A stretch of 64,000 bases of DNA from Litomosoides sigmodontis. Lineage: Eukaryota > Nematoda > Chromadorea > Rhabditida > Onchocercidae. A program made the position numbers and the translations under genes. How positions within the stretch are numbered: the first letter of the stretch is position 1; the number at the start of each line of letters is the position of its first letter. The stretch is from positions 9,281,398 through 9,345,397 of the forward strand of contig OY718808.1 of the NCBI GenBank assembly GCA_963070105.1, in the 5' to 3' direction. Positions 12,579 to 25,260 of this stretch are shown here, piece after piece. Under the pieces are notes generated by a model. It did not search any database and had not been told where the DNA came from. It was given only the letters and a program-made list of their open reading frames with translations.

Positions 12579-13482
12579 AAATTTCATTCATTTGTTTAAT
12601 GTCAAACTTGTTCAATTATGAAAATCATTAGTAATTAGTTGTAGAAATTTTAAACATCTGATGGAGTAACATAAAGTGTACGTGATGTTAGGCTAATATA
12701 TTTATAGTTACAATGAAGATGTGATCATCACTGTATTTACAGTTTCGTTTTTACGTGAATTCTATCTATTTAATTTTACTTTAACTTATCTTCCAAGGCT
12801 CCTTCTCCACGTTTCCCACGTGTAGCAAAAGAGTGATAGACTAACTCCTGCCGCTTTTACTTACCGAAGTCTCCGCACCAAGCTTTTTTTTTAAACTCTT
12901 CGCTCACCTCTGTTATGAATTTGCTAAATTTTTCCTGAATGCTCATTCTCACTACTAATATTAATCTTTCCATGTATTATTTTTCATTCACACCTGAACC
13001 TTCTTCAAATTGTTTCTCTCTCCCTCTCTCTCCTTCTCTCCCACTGAACCTATCCGCTCACTTTACTGTAGACTTTCTCAATACTTAAAATTTATCACAA
13101 TAAATGAAATTCTAACAATTTGTAAATTTTTTACAAATTTGCATATTTCTTCCTAGTTCTCGTCATCTATTTGAGTGATGTAGATTTTCAGTGATTTATT
13201 AAATTCATTTTTGTCATACTCAAAGTTTTATTGCTTGCTAAGGAAGATTTCTCAGGGTGGCTAACTATAAGGTTATTATTTCAACAATGTGCTATTTATG
13301 GCAATCTAAAATTACTTCTCTTAAAAAGTAAATAATTTAGCAATGCAAGAAGTAAGAGAGCAGTAAGTGCTACTAATAAGCCATAATTTAAGAGATTTGA
13401 TGTTAAAAATTCGAAAAACCTAAAATATTCGGAAAGTGGAAAGGATGGTACAGAGGCAGCCGTATTACGGAACAGCCATCGC
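12579..13482. other. Intergenic, pyrimidine-rich
   Basis: About 900 bases between the CCDC9-like stop and the next start, on the same strand. It contains a CT-rich tract (about 13014-13045) and an AT-rich half. No exon seen; the open frame just before 13483 begins after an in-frame TAA at 13384. Confidence 0.5.
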
Positions 13483-15603
13483 ATGGAAACGTTGGGTGGA
13501 CTGAAGCAGTCTCACGTATCCGTCAATGAAGAATCAAGCAGCCAATCAACTGGAACGTATTCGTCGTCCGAATCGTCCACAAAACGATATTCTGACCAAC
13601 GAGTTCCTCTGATCACTCCTAGTGGCAGTGATGAAATGCTTACGCAACATTTGGATGTAATTAAATTGGATATCTCAATGGCTGAGATTAAAACGGTTTG
13701 TGTTTCAAGGAGGAATCTTGGATTGTAAAACAAGAAAGAACGGATTTGAATTAATTTTTCAAATATTCTAATTAACAATTTCCAATTTTATATGCTTATT
13801 TCTCCCTGGCACTCAATAATTAGGAAACTAAAGGGTTAGGTTACTCATTTTTTTTAGCTCCGTATGTAAAATTTTCTTTTTTAAATATTTATATGCTATA
13901 GAACTGATTCGAAATACATTTTGAAGATAAGTTCAAGTTTAAGTGCTAATAAGTTTTTTCATAGATAAAGTCTAAGTGAGTAAACATTGATTTAAAGTTT
14001 TGCTCCGTGACGAATTACGAAATAAACTCGGAATTTATTGATCTGAAATATTGAAAATTTAATTGTCATTCATTGTTATATAAGCAAACGGAAGTATTAT
14101 TTCATTATGATAGTTACTTTTGAGGATAAAATGCTTTAAGCTTAAAGTGAGTTGATTGGTTTGACTCCTTTGGCTATGTTGACTTTGTGGCGCAACTGAT
14201 GCAACTATGCTGACAATTGCGCAACTAATGTCTTATGTACGTGTGTGGCAATGAATGAGTGTTTGAATTTGACTTTAGAATTATTTACATTCTTTAAAAG
14301 CATTCCCTCTCTCTACACATTTCTACCACACTATCGTCTCTCTGCACATTTCCAGGATGTGAAGTTCAATAAGCTGAGCTTTATGTGAACCCCTATCTTC
14401 CGTTGAAATGGCAAAAAGACGAAATTTGACACCAAATCACAGTATCCCATTACTGATGATTGCTCCTTCCTCTCTTTCACTCCTTCTCTCTGTGAACCGC
14501 CCGGCATTTTCCGCTCTTTCTCAGACCTGAAATGTAAGAGCTGGCAGAGGTAAGTGATATTTCAGGATGTTGCTGAAATGATCACTGAAAGCAACAACAA
14601 TAATAATATCGGCAAAGTTGACAACAACCTCCAAAAGCTGTCAACAGTAGCCGTTGGTAGTGCGCCTCTCTCAACAACTCTAACTTCAACAATTACCAAA
14701 GAATACGGTAAATAATCGAGAAATTTTCAAAAAACTTGATAGCATTTTATCCTAAGTAAATTAAATTAATTTAATTACAATTGCGCAATCAATTCGTAGC
14801 TAATTTTTAAACTTATATTGCTCCTATTTTTTAAATGTTAAGTTAATTTGTAAGTTTTTTCTACTTTATCAGAAATAAATTTGAATGATGGGAAATCCCT
14901 CTCATGAGAATATTCATTCAAGTGTGTGTTGTCGGTGACTCTTTGAAATCTCTAGCATTCACTTTGGTAATTTCCATAAAAATGATATTGCAAAAATTAT
15001 TGCTTCTTAAATGCTTGAAATGAAATGCTTTCACTACGACACCTGAATGAGCGAGCATTAATGAAATGTCTGTAAACTGTTTTGGTCAATCCTAAAACGA
15101 CAGGTAGAATGCGTAGGACGGATATAGCTAGGTAGATTAGTTGACATAAAGCTGATGGAGTGGTTTCCTCGTTTAAATCATCCGGATTAAACCATCCGTT
15201 CGTCAAGTTATTTGTTCGCTTCCGGTGAGCTACTGCTGTTTTATCATATTTCATCTATTGCTTCTTCTGTTAGCTCACCTGACTCCTGTTCGAATGGTTC
15301 AGATACCTTCCCACATACTCTTCCTATTTTGTGAACATTTGCAAAAATGGAACTTTAAAGAATTTAATTAAATTTGATTGAAATTGTGCAAAAATGGAAC
15401 TTTAAAGAATTTAATTAAATGTTGTAAAATTATGAATGAAACTTAGTTCCGCGTCTCAAATAAGTGGATTGTTTAACAGAAAGTTTTTGACCTACTAATT
15501 TCGAAATGTGCTAATTATGAAACATTCTAATTCAGGCGATAGCAATAGCGAGAGCGCTGTAATGGACGATATTGAAAAAATGATGGAAAGATTGCTACTA
15601 TAA
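13483..15603 (+). CDS. Unrecognised acidic, Ser-rich protein of about 140 residues
   Basis: Three exons (13483-13695, 14566-14707, 15536-15603) join in consistent phase (0, then 1) to 140 residues ending in TAA. Residues 10-50 are rich in Ser and Thr and likely disordered. Residues 50-80 (SDEMLTQHLDVIKLDISMAE and on) look like an amphipathic helix; a run of six Asn follows near residues 83-88, and the C-terminus is a short helix ending DDIEKMMERLLL. Two helices flanking low-complexity sequence could mean a small coiled-coil adaptor, but no family is recognised and no function is proposed. Matching phases and proper acceptors argue the gene is real. The frame stays open 99 bases upstream of the ATG, so an upstream exon is possible. 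Confidence 0.5.
15340..15420. repeat. Short direct repeat, 34 bases, two copies
   Basis: A 34-base unit at 15340-15373 recurs without change at 15387-15420, 13 bases apart, in the last intron of the unrecognised Ser-rich gene. Exact identity suggests a recent local duplication. Confidence 0.9.
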
Positions 15604-15682
15604 ATGAAATGAAGTAGGAACAGTCGCTATTTTATTGGTTTATCTTTTTCGTGCGCGTTACTTCCTGTGCATTTCGTCGATT

Positions 15683-15688
15683 AATAAA
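15683..15688 (+). promoter_or_regulatory. Likely polyadenylation signal AATAAA
   Basis: AATAAA lies 80 bases after the stop of the Ser-rich gene, a suitable place for 3' end formation. Confidence 0.5.
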
Positions 15689-16934
15689 TTAAATTAATTG
15701 CGCATCACTTATACGCCTGTGTTCTAAACGGAGATTTACTCTATTCTCCAAAAAATAATGTTTATCACAATGTTTATAAAAATTAAACAAACAGTGTTCT
15801 TTTTTTGGCGCAATTTGAAATAACCGATGAAGTTTGGAGAGTTGTAAATTAAAAATAGTAAGAAATTTGCTCAGTTAATCACAAAGTAGCTTACTAGAAG
15901 AGTAGGCTAATGTGTGAAGTTGTTTGATTGAGAATAATCATTAAAAATGAATTAAGGACGTCAAAGGGCGCGCTAACGTCCTGTCTCGCACAATTACTTT
16001 CTCAATTTGGCAACCTTTTTTGCAGCAGTACTGTCATTTATTTTAGGAAAATTTTTTCTCATACTTTTCACTTTTCGTTTTGTTCGGTGCTTTAACATCC
16101 ATTCCAAATGAAATGTCTAAACTGTCGTTCCGCTGTGGTAATAAAAATGAAACGAAATTTTATCGCAAGAAAGGCCACAAATAACCTAAAAGCTTTCTAG
16201 GCTCCCCATCACGTAAACCTTCTTGGGCAAAAGCCAAGAGCAAAAGCTTCAACTATATCGTTCTAACTGCTAGAATGATCAATGTATCTGCCACACCTTT
16301 AGTGTTTTTCACTTTAAGCAAGGAAACGAGAAAAAAATGAACGAGAAAAAAGTACTCAAAAGCTATTTTTATCTTTTTTTTCAAAAGAGAAAAAAATTTT
16401 TTTTAAATAATCAACAATTGCAAGAAGCAGAAAAACAGTCGTATGATGTGACTCATCAAGAAATTCTCAGCAAAAAAAAACCGATATTTTGAAGAAACCA
16501 ATCAGGCAACGATTGGAAGTTATCAACTTTGAAACGAACGCTAGCTTTCCTCCGCTTGAAATTTTAAAGAAAGCTTTGTTTTTCTATGAAATTAGTTTCA
16601 ATTTCATCTTTTATTAAATTTGTTCGTCCACTGCTTACTTGCAAACATCACACTACCAACGAACACTTAAGTGCTATATCAATGAAGCAAAATTCGAAAA
16701 TGAAAGCTCACAGTCGACAAATTACAAAAATTCATTTAAGGAATGGGAAAAAAGCTTTTTTTTTTTGAAACGATGCCAGAGCTGGGATGAGAAGTAGCAA
16801 GCATTCTTAATTTTTAAAATTTCATAATAATGGATGATTTTAATTATGCGTCGAAAATTTTGATAATTTTATCACTGCTCTCACTGCTAAGTACTGCACT
16901 GTTTGCAGGTGATAGAAGCCTTGTCAACCTGGTT

Positions 16935-16986
16935 GTAGTAGTAGCAGTAGTGGTAGCAGTAGTAGCAGTAGTAGTGGCAGTGGTAG
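16935..16986. repeat. Imperfect GTA/GCA trinucleotide tract
   Basis: About 52 bases made almost wholly of GTA, GCA, GTG triplets. Open frames on both strands across it encode only Val-rich or Tyr-rich runs and are not taken as genes. Confidence 0.85.
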
Positions 16987-18201
16987 CGAGGAACATTAAA
17001 ACATACATTGCGAGAATTGAAGAAAGCCTGTCGAGGACTGTTGAGTGATTGACAAGATGTTGGGCGAAGGTGTGACAGCCATGATAGCTTTGTGCCAGAT
17101 GAGATGTTGAAAGCTATTGAAATACTTCGATCCAGGCAAGCATCATCTAGCTCGAAGAGGATGCGCTGCGCCAGACCTGAGCTCTGAGCTCTGGTGCGCC
17201 ACACCGACAACTACCGCCCGCTCGTCCGCTTAACTATCAATTATCATTCACTGTTGGCGCCAACTGATTACTGCGGCGATATCACAGTTATCCTGTTTGA
17301 CCGGCTCATTTAAGATACAATTGGAGTTAATTTCATTCCATTTCACCAATTTTCTTGCTCCTTCAATTCCACTGATCAAAGTAGTTAGTGATAGAAATGA
17401 AATGCAAAATGAAACAAATAATGACGTCAAATTCATCGCTTCCATTGTTTTTCTAACTGTAAATTACGTCATAAATTTTGCTTATCCGTTCACTTTCTAT
17501 CAATGACAAAACTCACAACTTATCATTTCCTCCAATTTCATTGCATTCTTATTTGCTGTTTCTATTTGCTTTCGCATTAAAAAAACATTCAAATGTAAAA
17601 CTGAAACTGCAAGGAACATTCAATTGTCGGACAGTGAAACCTCTAAAAATTTTGGTTTCTATAAATTGTTTGAAAAAAAAGGGCTTCACTAACAGTTATT
17701 ACTTTCCGTGTTCGTTGAGGTGCGAATTGAATTGTGGTCAGCTTCTTGCCGCATCACTGATCAGTTGTCATTCAAGTGATAAGTGCTAACTTCTCAATAT
17801 AACTACTACCTCTCGCTCCATTACCATAACTTACCTATGTTTATTAGGGTCGAGCTCAGTCGCTTTATCGGTAATAGGAAATTAATAAGCGATCAATTAG
17901 ATGACAGGATGTGTGGCAGGCTGTTGTTGTTGCTGTTGCCGTTGAAAAGTCAGGAACGTTTGTTTCAGTTTACGCTTGTCATTATTGCGAGACGGTTGAT
18001 CAATGGTTGCTTACTTAGAACGACCGCCTTTTGCGCCTAAGCCTTAGCAAGTTTAATCCCTCCCAATGGGACGTCCCAGTGGAACGACAGTAGTTGAAGC
18101 TTTTCAGTGAAAGAGAAACAGAGAGAGGAGAGAGAGGGCGAAGACGTGAATTAGCTTTCCCAAGCAAAACGCATCGCTTTGCTTCTCCCATTTCACCATC
18201 A

Positions 18202-18290
18202 GCTACCTACCTACCTACCACCTACCTACCTAGCTAGCTAGCTACCTACCTAGCTATCTGTCCATCTATCTACCTATCTACCTAGCTACT
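18202..18290. repeat. CTAC/CTAG/CTAT tetranucleotide tract
   Basis: Roughly 89 bases of imperfect four-base units (CTAC, with CTAG and CTAT variants) about 670 bases upstream of the SIX start. Confidence 0.9.
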
Positions 18291-18701
18291 ATCATCAGCC
18301 ATTAGCATTAGCGCCACCATACACCACTCAATACAATCAGTCAACCCCGGGGGTTAATTCATATTTTGTTACGAGATCGTATCCAATTTGCTTACTCAAT
18401 TTATCCGTAAAGCATCAAATCATCATCGCCATCGTCATCATCACCATTCATCTCAGTTGTGCATTTTACTTTTCGTTTAATTCACCATCATTGCAAACAG
18501 GCCATAGAATTTGGTGAATTTGAAATTACGATCTTCCTAAAGGCAAAGGCATATAGATGGAACGGCAATATCACTTACCCATTCAATCGTGAGTTTTTCC
18601 AAGAGAAATTTCAAAACAGTTTTCAGGTGCAAAGAATATGTCACCTCTTAACTACCGTTGACACGTGATGGTATCCGATACGCCCATATCAGCATTTCTA
18701 A

Positions 18702-18727
18702 ACACACATACACACACACACACACAT
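18702..18727. repeat. (AC)n microsatellite
   Basis: ACACAC run with one interruption, upstream of the SIX coding start. Confidence 0.85.
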
Positions 18728-18958
18728 TTAATCATTACATGTAATTTGGTACTCATATACAGGTAACATACGTGAATAAATTAACTCATTCCTTTCTACA
18801 ATTAAGAGATCAACTCAACGCTATCGTTCCACGCGTTACACGTAAAAGACACAGCAACAGGAGTTGAGAAGTAATAATGACAGTAATACAATAACCGAAA
18901 TGTTATCTCCCCACCTCTACCAGTCAGTCATTTCCAATAAAAGTATCCGATTTACACT

Positions 18959-21900
18959 ATGAGTTTTGTGGCAAAAAGAGATCTAGAATTGCACGATCTC
19001 TACGCACATATTAATTTCAGTAGTAGCAATAACCTAAACCTAGCAGATCCCTCCCTACCTCAGTGCTACCTCTTCAACTCTTTCATGTTTATATTCCATT
19101 TCAGTGAGAGTACATTTGATAGCGATCAGGTGGCATGTGTTTGCGAGGTTCTTCATCAATCGGGTGACATCGATCGTCTGGTACGTTTCCTCTATTACTG
19201 ATAAATTTTTGAAACTCACTAGTTCCACTCTCTTCTTCTTTCACGTACGCCTGCAAAAGTGATCAACCATTCGTATCATTAATGATTGCAACTTCTGCTC
19301 ACTTCTTTATTGCCGTGAGTGTGCAAAAAAAGAAGTTATAAAGGTACGCCATAGAAAAAATATAATTATTTTGAAAAATTGTTGAAGTTTGATTTTTGCA
19401 AACTGTCGTTGATCGATCTGTTCCGTTCTACTTATTATACCATTCAACTTGGTGAAATTAACGTCGTCCTGCAATTAACCTGCTCACTGATATTACGTGT
19501 TGGTTGGATAAATTGCACACCTTAGGCTGAATTCATTTGGGCAATCCCAAATCGAGAAGACTTGCAACGCAATGAAAGTGTCCTCAAGGCTCAGGCATTC
19601 ATTTGCTTCCATCGGCAAAATTTCAAAGAACTTTATCGAATTCTTGAAACTAATCAATTCTCACCAGAAAATCATGCAGAATTGCAGGATTTATGGCTCA
19701 AAGCACATTACAGTGAGGTAATGATAATTAATAATAGCAATAATCAATTACTAATAATAGCAGCAATGATACTATTTTGAATAATAGTAATAACAGTAAT
19801 TATAATGATTATAGTAATTGGCACACATACACTAATTTAAGTCTATTTTCACTCCAAGTTTCAGTTTATATAATGAATTGTTCAGTGACTTTTTTTTCTT
19901 TAAAGAGTTTTATGTGATAAATAAGTTTAATTGAAAAAAGTTCAGTTGCATTTACTAAGGGCTTTTACTGTCAAAAAATTTATTAATATTATGAAAATGA
20001 AAATGGAAATAGTAAGCTATCTGTAAAGGCTGAAAAGGTACGAGGTAGAGAATTAGGCGCTGTTGGAAAATATCGAATACGTCGAAAATTTCCACTACCG
20101 CGAACAATTTGGGATGGTGAAGAAACGAGTTACTGTTTTAGAGTAAGTGCTTAACTTTAAATTATTAAAAATAAAAATTGTTTTACAATGTATTTTGGAA
20201 ACATAAAAAATTACGCGTACATTTCAATTATTTCAACAAATTTCACGTGCTATTTCTATGCCTAAATACTTTAGCTTCCTAATGGTATCGACTAAATTTC
20301 GCAGTAAATTGGAAAATTCACGTAGCCTTCTCGGTCTGACCAACAGTATGTTAGTACTTTAAAGTTAGATCTGAATTAAATTTGTTGAAGTCTTTGTAAG
20401 ATAATATTCAAATTTTTTGTTTTTAGGAAAAATCAAGGTATACATTGAAAAATTGGTACGCCAAAAATCCTTATCCGTCACCGAAAGAGAAGAAGGAGTT
20501 AGCGGAAGAAACACATCTCACCGTAACACAGGTATCGAACTGGTTCAAGAACAGAAGGCAACGAGATCGAGCTGCCGAGAACAGGGGAAGGTAAGACTTG
20601 GCTTCAAGTAACTGTGTTTTCCTGGACTTTCAATAAAAAGCGGTGAAATAGCTTCGAAAGAAGATGGGTGGTTTGTTGAGGGTAAGCAATAAAATTAGAC
20701 CTCAAAATTGTTTTCTTCGCTTACGCAACAATCACTCCTTTCATCACACACTTCACGTTAATATAATTTAAGGAACTTTCCGGTAAAGTGCAGATATTTT
20801 CGTAATTTTTTATTTCTAAAATTTTTGCAACATTGCAAAATACCGTTCTTGCCAACGTTTCTTTCTTTTTTCCTATGAACGATTCTCATCCTGAAGTACG
20901 AATAATTCTTGTTATCACCAGCACCAACGATATAACTGATGCTAAAGTACTTATGTATTAATTACTTATGTAAGGTGAAGTTAGATCGTTAAGGAACTCA
21001 GCTATAGATTTGGCTATTAGTATTCTAACAAAATTTTAGTTCACTTGTTTATAGTGGAAATGACAATTATAGTAATTAAAAACCTAATTCTACTTCATCG
21101 TACATCGAGCTTAGATTAGATTAGTTATTTGAATATATTTTGATCGTGCCCATTTCCTAAATGATCTTTCGCAGCAGCTATGATCGAGTGAAATGAAAGT
21201 TGAAAATGTTTTTTTCGAAACTAATCATCACTAGCCTTATTCCATACTTTGAGTCAAAACTTTTAGATAATCCAAAGGATCTGAAGGAAAATTATTTATC
21301 ACTTATTTATCAGATCGATTTTTATTGCTGCCTAAATGAACATTTTCATTGTCATTTCGTTGTAGGAGCAATGTTCTACTAATATAATTATCATTTTTAT
21401 CAGTGTAAATTTGACATTCAACGATTACAGTTGTCCTTATCATTACTAGCAACGTCATCAGCGTTTCTCCTCTTTCAGTTATTGCCTGTCAAGTTTGAAT
21501 GATTGGGACAAATGCGTGTCAGTTGCTGAGAAGTTACACGTACAGGTGGATTATTCCTCACCACAAGTCCCTCTCTTTTGTTTGCCATAATTACTTAAGT
21601 AGCCAATGGTAAGTATCGTCGTGCCAGGGTGTTACATTGATAAACGATTCCTCTGCTTACTCATATTCGTCCCTGCGCTTACTACTTAAATTCTATTTGA
21701 CGCCTACAAGTTTATAAGTTATATTGCAAAAAAAAAAACAGTATCTCTCAATCCATGCATTAAGCATCGCAATTTTTCTCATTAAAATTTTAGTAAAAGA
21801 AAGAAAGAAAATAATGTCCGCTAAAATTGTCAATTTCATTTGCTTACAACCTGGAATTGCAGAAAAATTTTTTGCTTCTCAAATTTACAAAATATACAAC

Positions 21901-24175
21901 GATGTTTTTTTCAACATCAACAATGCAAAATCAATTCAGTTAATTCTGATATAAATTCGTAAAAAATTGAAATTGATATAATTCATAATAAAACAAATCA
22001 CACGTTTCTTTTCTCCCTCCTCCCCTCTCCCTCTCTGTTTGCCCGTCTCTAGATGATTACGGTAGATTTGATCAATTCAAATCAATCAATTCTGACATAA
22101 ATTCGTAAAAAATTGAAACTGATAGAGATCATAGCAAAACAAATCGCACGTTTTTTTCCTCTCTCCCCCTCTCTCTCTCTCTCTTTCTCTGTTCGTCTGT
22201 CTATAGATGATTACGGTAGATTTGATCAATTCAAATTCATCTAACATTCTCTAATGATTGTTTATTTAACGTTTGGAGTTGTGGATGGAAAGGCTCTGTG
22301 TGACCTGTAATTCCGGGACCACTTGACACTTAGCAATTCATACGAATATTTGCATATGTCTGCTGAAGAGATGACCGTTTGCGTGTGTGTACGTGCGTGT
22401 TTGTATGTGTGGGTGTGTGTTTGTGTGCGTTTGTTTCACTTACTTCAAACTTCAGGGGTTGTTATTAATCGTCGTTGATGAGGAAACAATAGACAAGAGG
22501 AAAGAGAACTGGAAGGTTATTTGCAGAAGTGGACAATGATTATTGTGCTCAGCAATAATGTGGGAAGCAAATTCCTTTTTCTTTTCTTCTTCGCACTTCA
22601 TATTTTACAAGTTCCATAAAAAACGTGGGAATTTCACGGATGATGGAGGCAGTGATCAGGCGGTGTTAGTGAACACTCACGGAATATTACTGTTGGAGTA
22701 CAGTACAGTCGCACTTGATGACTTCTCTCGTACACGAGAAATAATTTCCCATATAAAAAAAGTATCATAATAGTTGAAAAAAGTACTGAAATTGTTCAAA
22801 TGACTCATTCGTAATCGGAAGTAAGCAGTTGTGAAACGATGAAATATCCGAATAGATTTAGCTGTACGATCATAGCAGCGTCTTTTAAAATATAAAAATA
22901 ATATCTGATATTTAATTAATGAGATCTCTTAATCGATATTAGTACACCTGAAATATAGTTGTAATCAAAGAATGAAGTGTACAATGGAGGATTAGAAATG
23001 GAGAAATGCCAGTTCTACCACGCGATGGTAAGTTGCCAGACTGATTGTGGCGATGATCGTCTGCTTGTCACTCATCTGTGGTGGTGCTGTTGTCAAAGAT
23101 ACGTGTTCATTATGACTTCCGTTAGCGTAGGTTGAAGCAAACTAGGCTTAGCCCGGTGGATTAGATTGCAAGTAGCATTTGTGCGGAATTTAATGATATT
23201 AGAATGCTCATTTACGTTGAAATAGTGAAATTTTCATTGCGCATTGACGATAATACTACAAATAAACGCACGTGAACTTCAAAACACTTACCGATAAAAT
23301 ATTACTAATATAATTGCGTTAATAGAGAAGCTTAAATTAGGTGCTCATTGATTTTTTTCCCCATTGACTAGTAAAAAGTGAAATGAAAATGAGGCATTAT
23401 CATATCCAATTCAATCTGAGAACACAAAAATGCGAACGCTCCAAGTTAATTGTCATTTTTTTATACAACCACTGACTTCAGTTATTTTTTTAAATTAAGA
23501 AATGTTTGATATGAACAGCTGCGCTTAGTCATTTTAATACAAGTACTGTATTATTAACTAATATTTGTTGATAACATTAATTCGTCCTTATCACATTTAC
23601 AACTTTTGTTCTGTTCACATCGAATTTAATTAAAAGTTTATTCAAGGACGTGTTTATTTAATAAGGCTAATCTTATTAGTAAGCATTTCCCTCCACGCGT
23701 CAAACTACGTTCATTTTTTAAAAAAACTTTAAGTAATGGTGAGCTAATTAAGCATGTTAAAAATTTACTCCTTGTTTCTTATTTGCAAAGCAACAGTAAT
23801 ACCACTTGACTTTTCAACTTGTAATTTCAATAAAAGTTGAGGAGAAAAAGCATTTTGTAAAAATTCATGTTTAGCGGAGTCGCCGGCGAACGGAAGGAAG
23901 ACTCAGATATGTCCAGTGATGATGGCTTATTCGACGTTAAGCAGCATCAGCAACAGCAACAGCGACAACGTGAACAGTGCTCACAGATGCTCCTGAATCC
24001 ATCGATGTCAATGTCATCAACAATTCCGGAAGCGAACAGTCTTGCCACAGCGTACAGTAATCAGCTAGCAGTAGCCACTACGCCAGGATTCAACTTCCCT
24101 TACAACGCAAATCAGTCGATGCAGTACATCCCGAGTGCTGATATGCTATACATGACGAGCTATCAGTCATTATGA
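18959..24175 (+). CDS. ceh-34: SIX1/2-class homeobox transcription factor (CEH-33/CEH-34 type)
   Basis: Exons 18959-19180, 19526-19717, 20029-20142, 20427-20590 and 23875-24175 join in phase to 330 residues. The SIX domain starts near residue 53 ([18 protein letters not shown]) and continues through [10 protein letters not shown], the [13 protein letters not shown] stretch and [11 protein letters not shown]. The homeodomain (about 167-226) has [13 protein letters not shown], characteristic of SIX1/2 rather than SIX3/6 or SIX4/5, and a recognition helix [13 protein letters not shown]. The tail is Gln-rich then ends YQSL. In C. elegans ceh-34 patterns the pharynx and its neurons, with an EYA cofactor; a similar role is inferred. 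Exon 3 uses an unusual TGTAAAG acceptor. Residues 1-50 are unlike other SIX proteins: a TTTCAG acceptor at 19104 suggests that part may be intron, so the true N-terminus is open. Which paralogue it is cannot be settled. Confidence 0.93.
21941..22237. repeat. Tandem duplication, about 148-base unit, in the SIX last intron
   Basis: Copy 1 spans about 21941-22086 and copy 2 about 22087-22237. Each begins with AATTCTGAYATAAATTCGTA, passes through a CT-rich core of variable length and ends with the same block GATGATTACGGTAGATTTGA. The two flanks are much better conserved than the CT core. Confidence 0.9.
22380..22435. repeat. GT-rich tract
   Basis: Interrupted (GT)n sequence with GC and GG breaks, in the SIX last intron, about 140 bases after the tandem duplication. 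Confidence 0.8.
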
Positions 24176-25260
24176 TCCTTTCTCCCTTGCAGAAACACTG
24201 CTACCACAAGGTTCTCATCTTTTATAAAAGACTTCAACAGTTTGAAATACTCGAAAATTTGGAGCATTAAAATTTAATAGATAGACACCTCCACTTCTAA
24301 TTGCATCATTAAAGTTTTCTCAAAATTTGAGTAGTATTTGATGGGAAATTTTCTGGCAGGCAACCGTTTGTTTATAATTAAATTTCGTTTCTTTTAGATA
24401 GTCCATTCATTCATAATGTTTGAGTTAACTTCGTAAGCACTGCATGATCGTAATATCCGTGCAGTTTTCCTCGTTTACCGATCGTTTCTCATTGACTTCC
24501 GATTTTTTGCATTTAAATAAAATTGGCTATATAAATTGTAAAATATGTGCCATTTCTGAGAATTAATTATTCAAAATAGCTCACATTTTTGTGTATGTAC
24601 GTGTGTTTTCTATTGTTTTAAAAAGTTTTTGTTAAAAATTTGAGCAAAAAAAAAGAGAAGAAAAAAGATTGGGTTATATAGCCACATGGACATTTGCAGA
24701 TATTTCATTGATATCAAATGATTTGCATTGGTGAAAATTTAGAAATTTCATATATGAAAGGGGCGATAATGAACAGTGCAAGTTATCAAAAAGCGTCATC
24801 CCCTAATTACAATATCACAAATTCAAATTATCAGCTAAAATAAATTAAGTTTAAATATTTTGCTATCAAATTTTAGCAAAGCTTACTTCCTGCATGCATT
24901 TTGATGCATATGTTTCTCCGATTGATTTACTAAATTTTCACAGGAAGTGATTTTCTCGATGAAATGAGATGACAATCAACAAATGTCACAAAAGTTATTA
25001 ATCAATCAAGCAATCAGTAATAGTTTGATTGACAAAACACACAGATCAATATTTAATGCAATAAAATTTTAAGAATTCATTGCGGGAATATTGATGGATT
25101 TCAATATTTACTAGGCTTAGTTGACAATTGTTTGAACAATTGCTTGAAATTTTGAAGAAAGATTTTTAGCTTTTACTTCAGCAAGTCTCCACATTCATTT
25201 ACGAACGTTGCATTTTGCATTCTTCGAAAAAGGGTGAAAACTTCAGTTTGAGCAAAAAAT
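24176..25260. other. 3' flanks of the convergent SIX and ODR-2/HOT genes
   Basis: About 1.1 kb of AT-rich DNA between two convergent stops. It contains the SIX polyadenylation signal and no further exon that I can support. Confidence 0.5.
24516..24521 (+). promoter_or_regulatory. Likely polyadenylation signal AATAAA for the SIX gene
   Basis: AATAAA on the plus strand, 340 bases after the SIX stop, with no closer match noticed. Confidence 0.4.

Larger units (their letters stand above)
15689..18958. other. Upstream region of the SIX1/2 gene
   Basis: About 3.3 kb with no convincing coding exon. From about 17050 to 18350 it is less AT-rich than the neighbouring intergenic DNA and contains a trinucleotide tract, a CTAC-family tetranucleotide tract and CGNCG clusters, as often found at developmental control regions. 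The real transcription start and a first coding exon of the SIX gene may lie here. Confidence 0.4.

Noticed and set aside
13512..13778. Minus-strand frame opposite the first exon of the Ser-rich gene
   Set aside because: Shadow of the plus-strand exon, which has splice sites and joins two further exons in phase.
16887..17210. 107-residue minus-strand open frame with Tyr/Cys/His runs
   Set aside because: Driven by the GTA/GCA trinucleotide tract and a GC-richer flank; no recognisable protein and no splice context.
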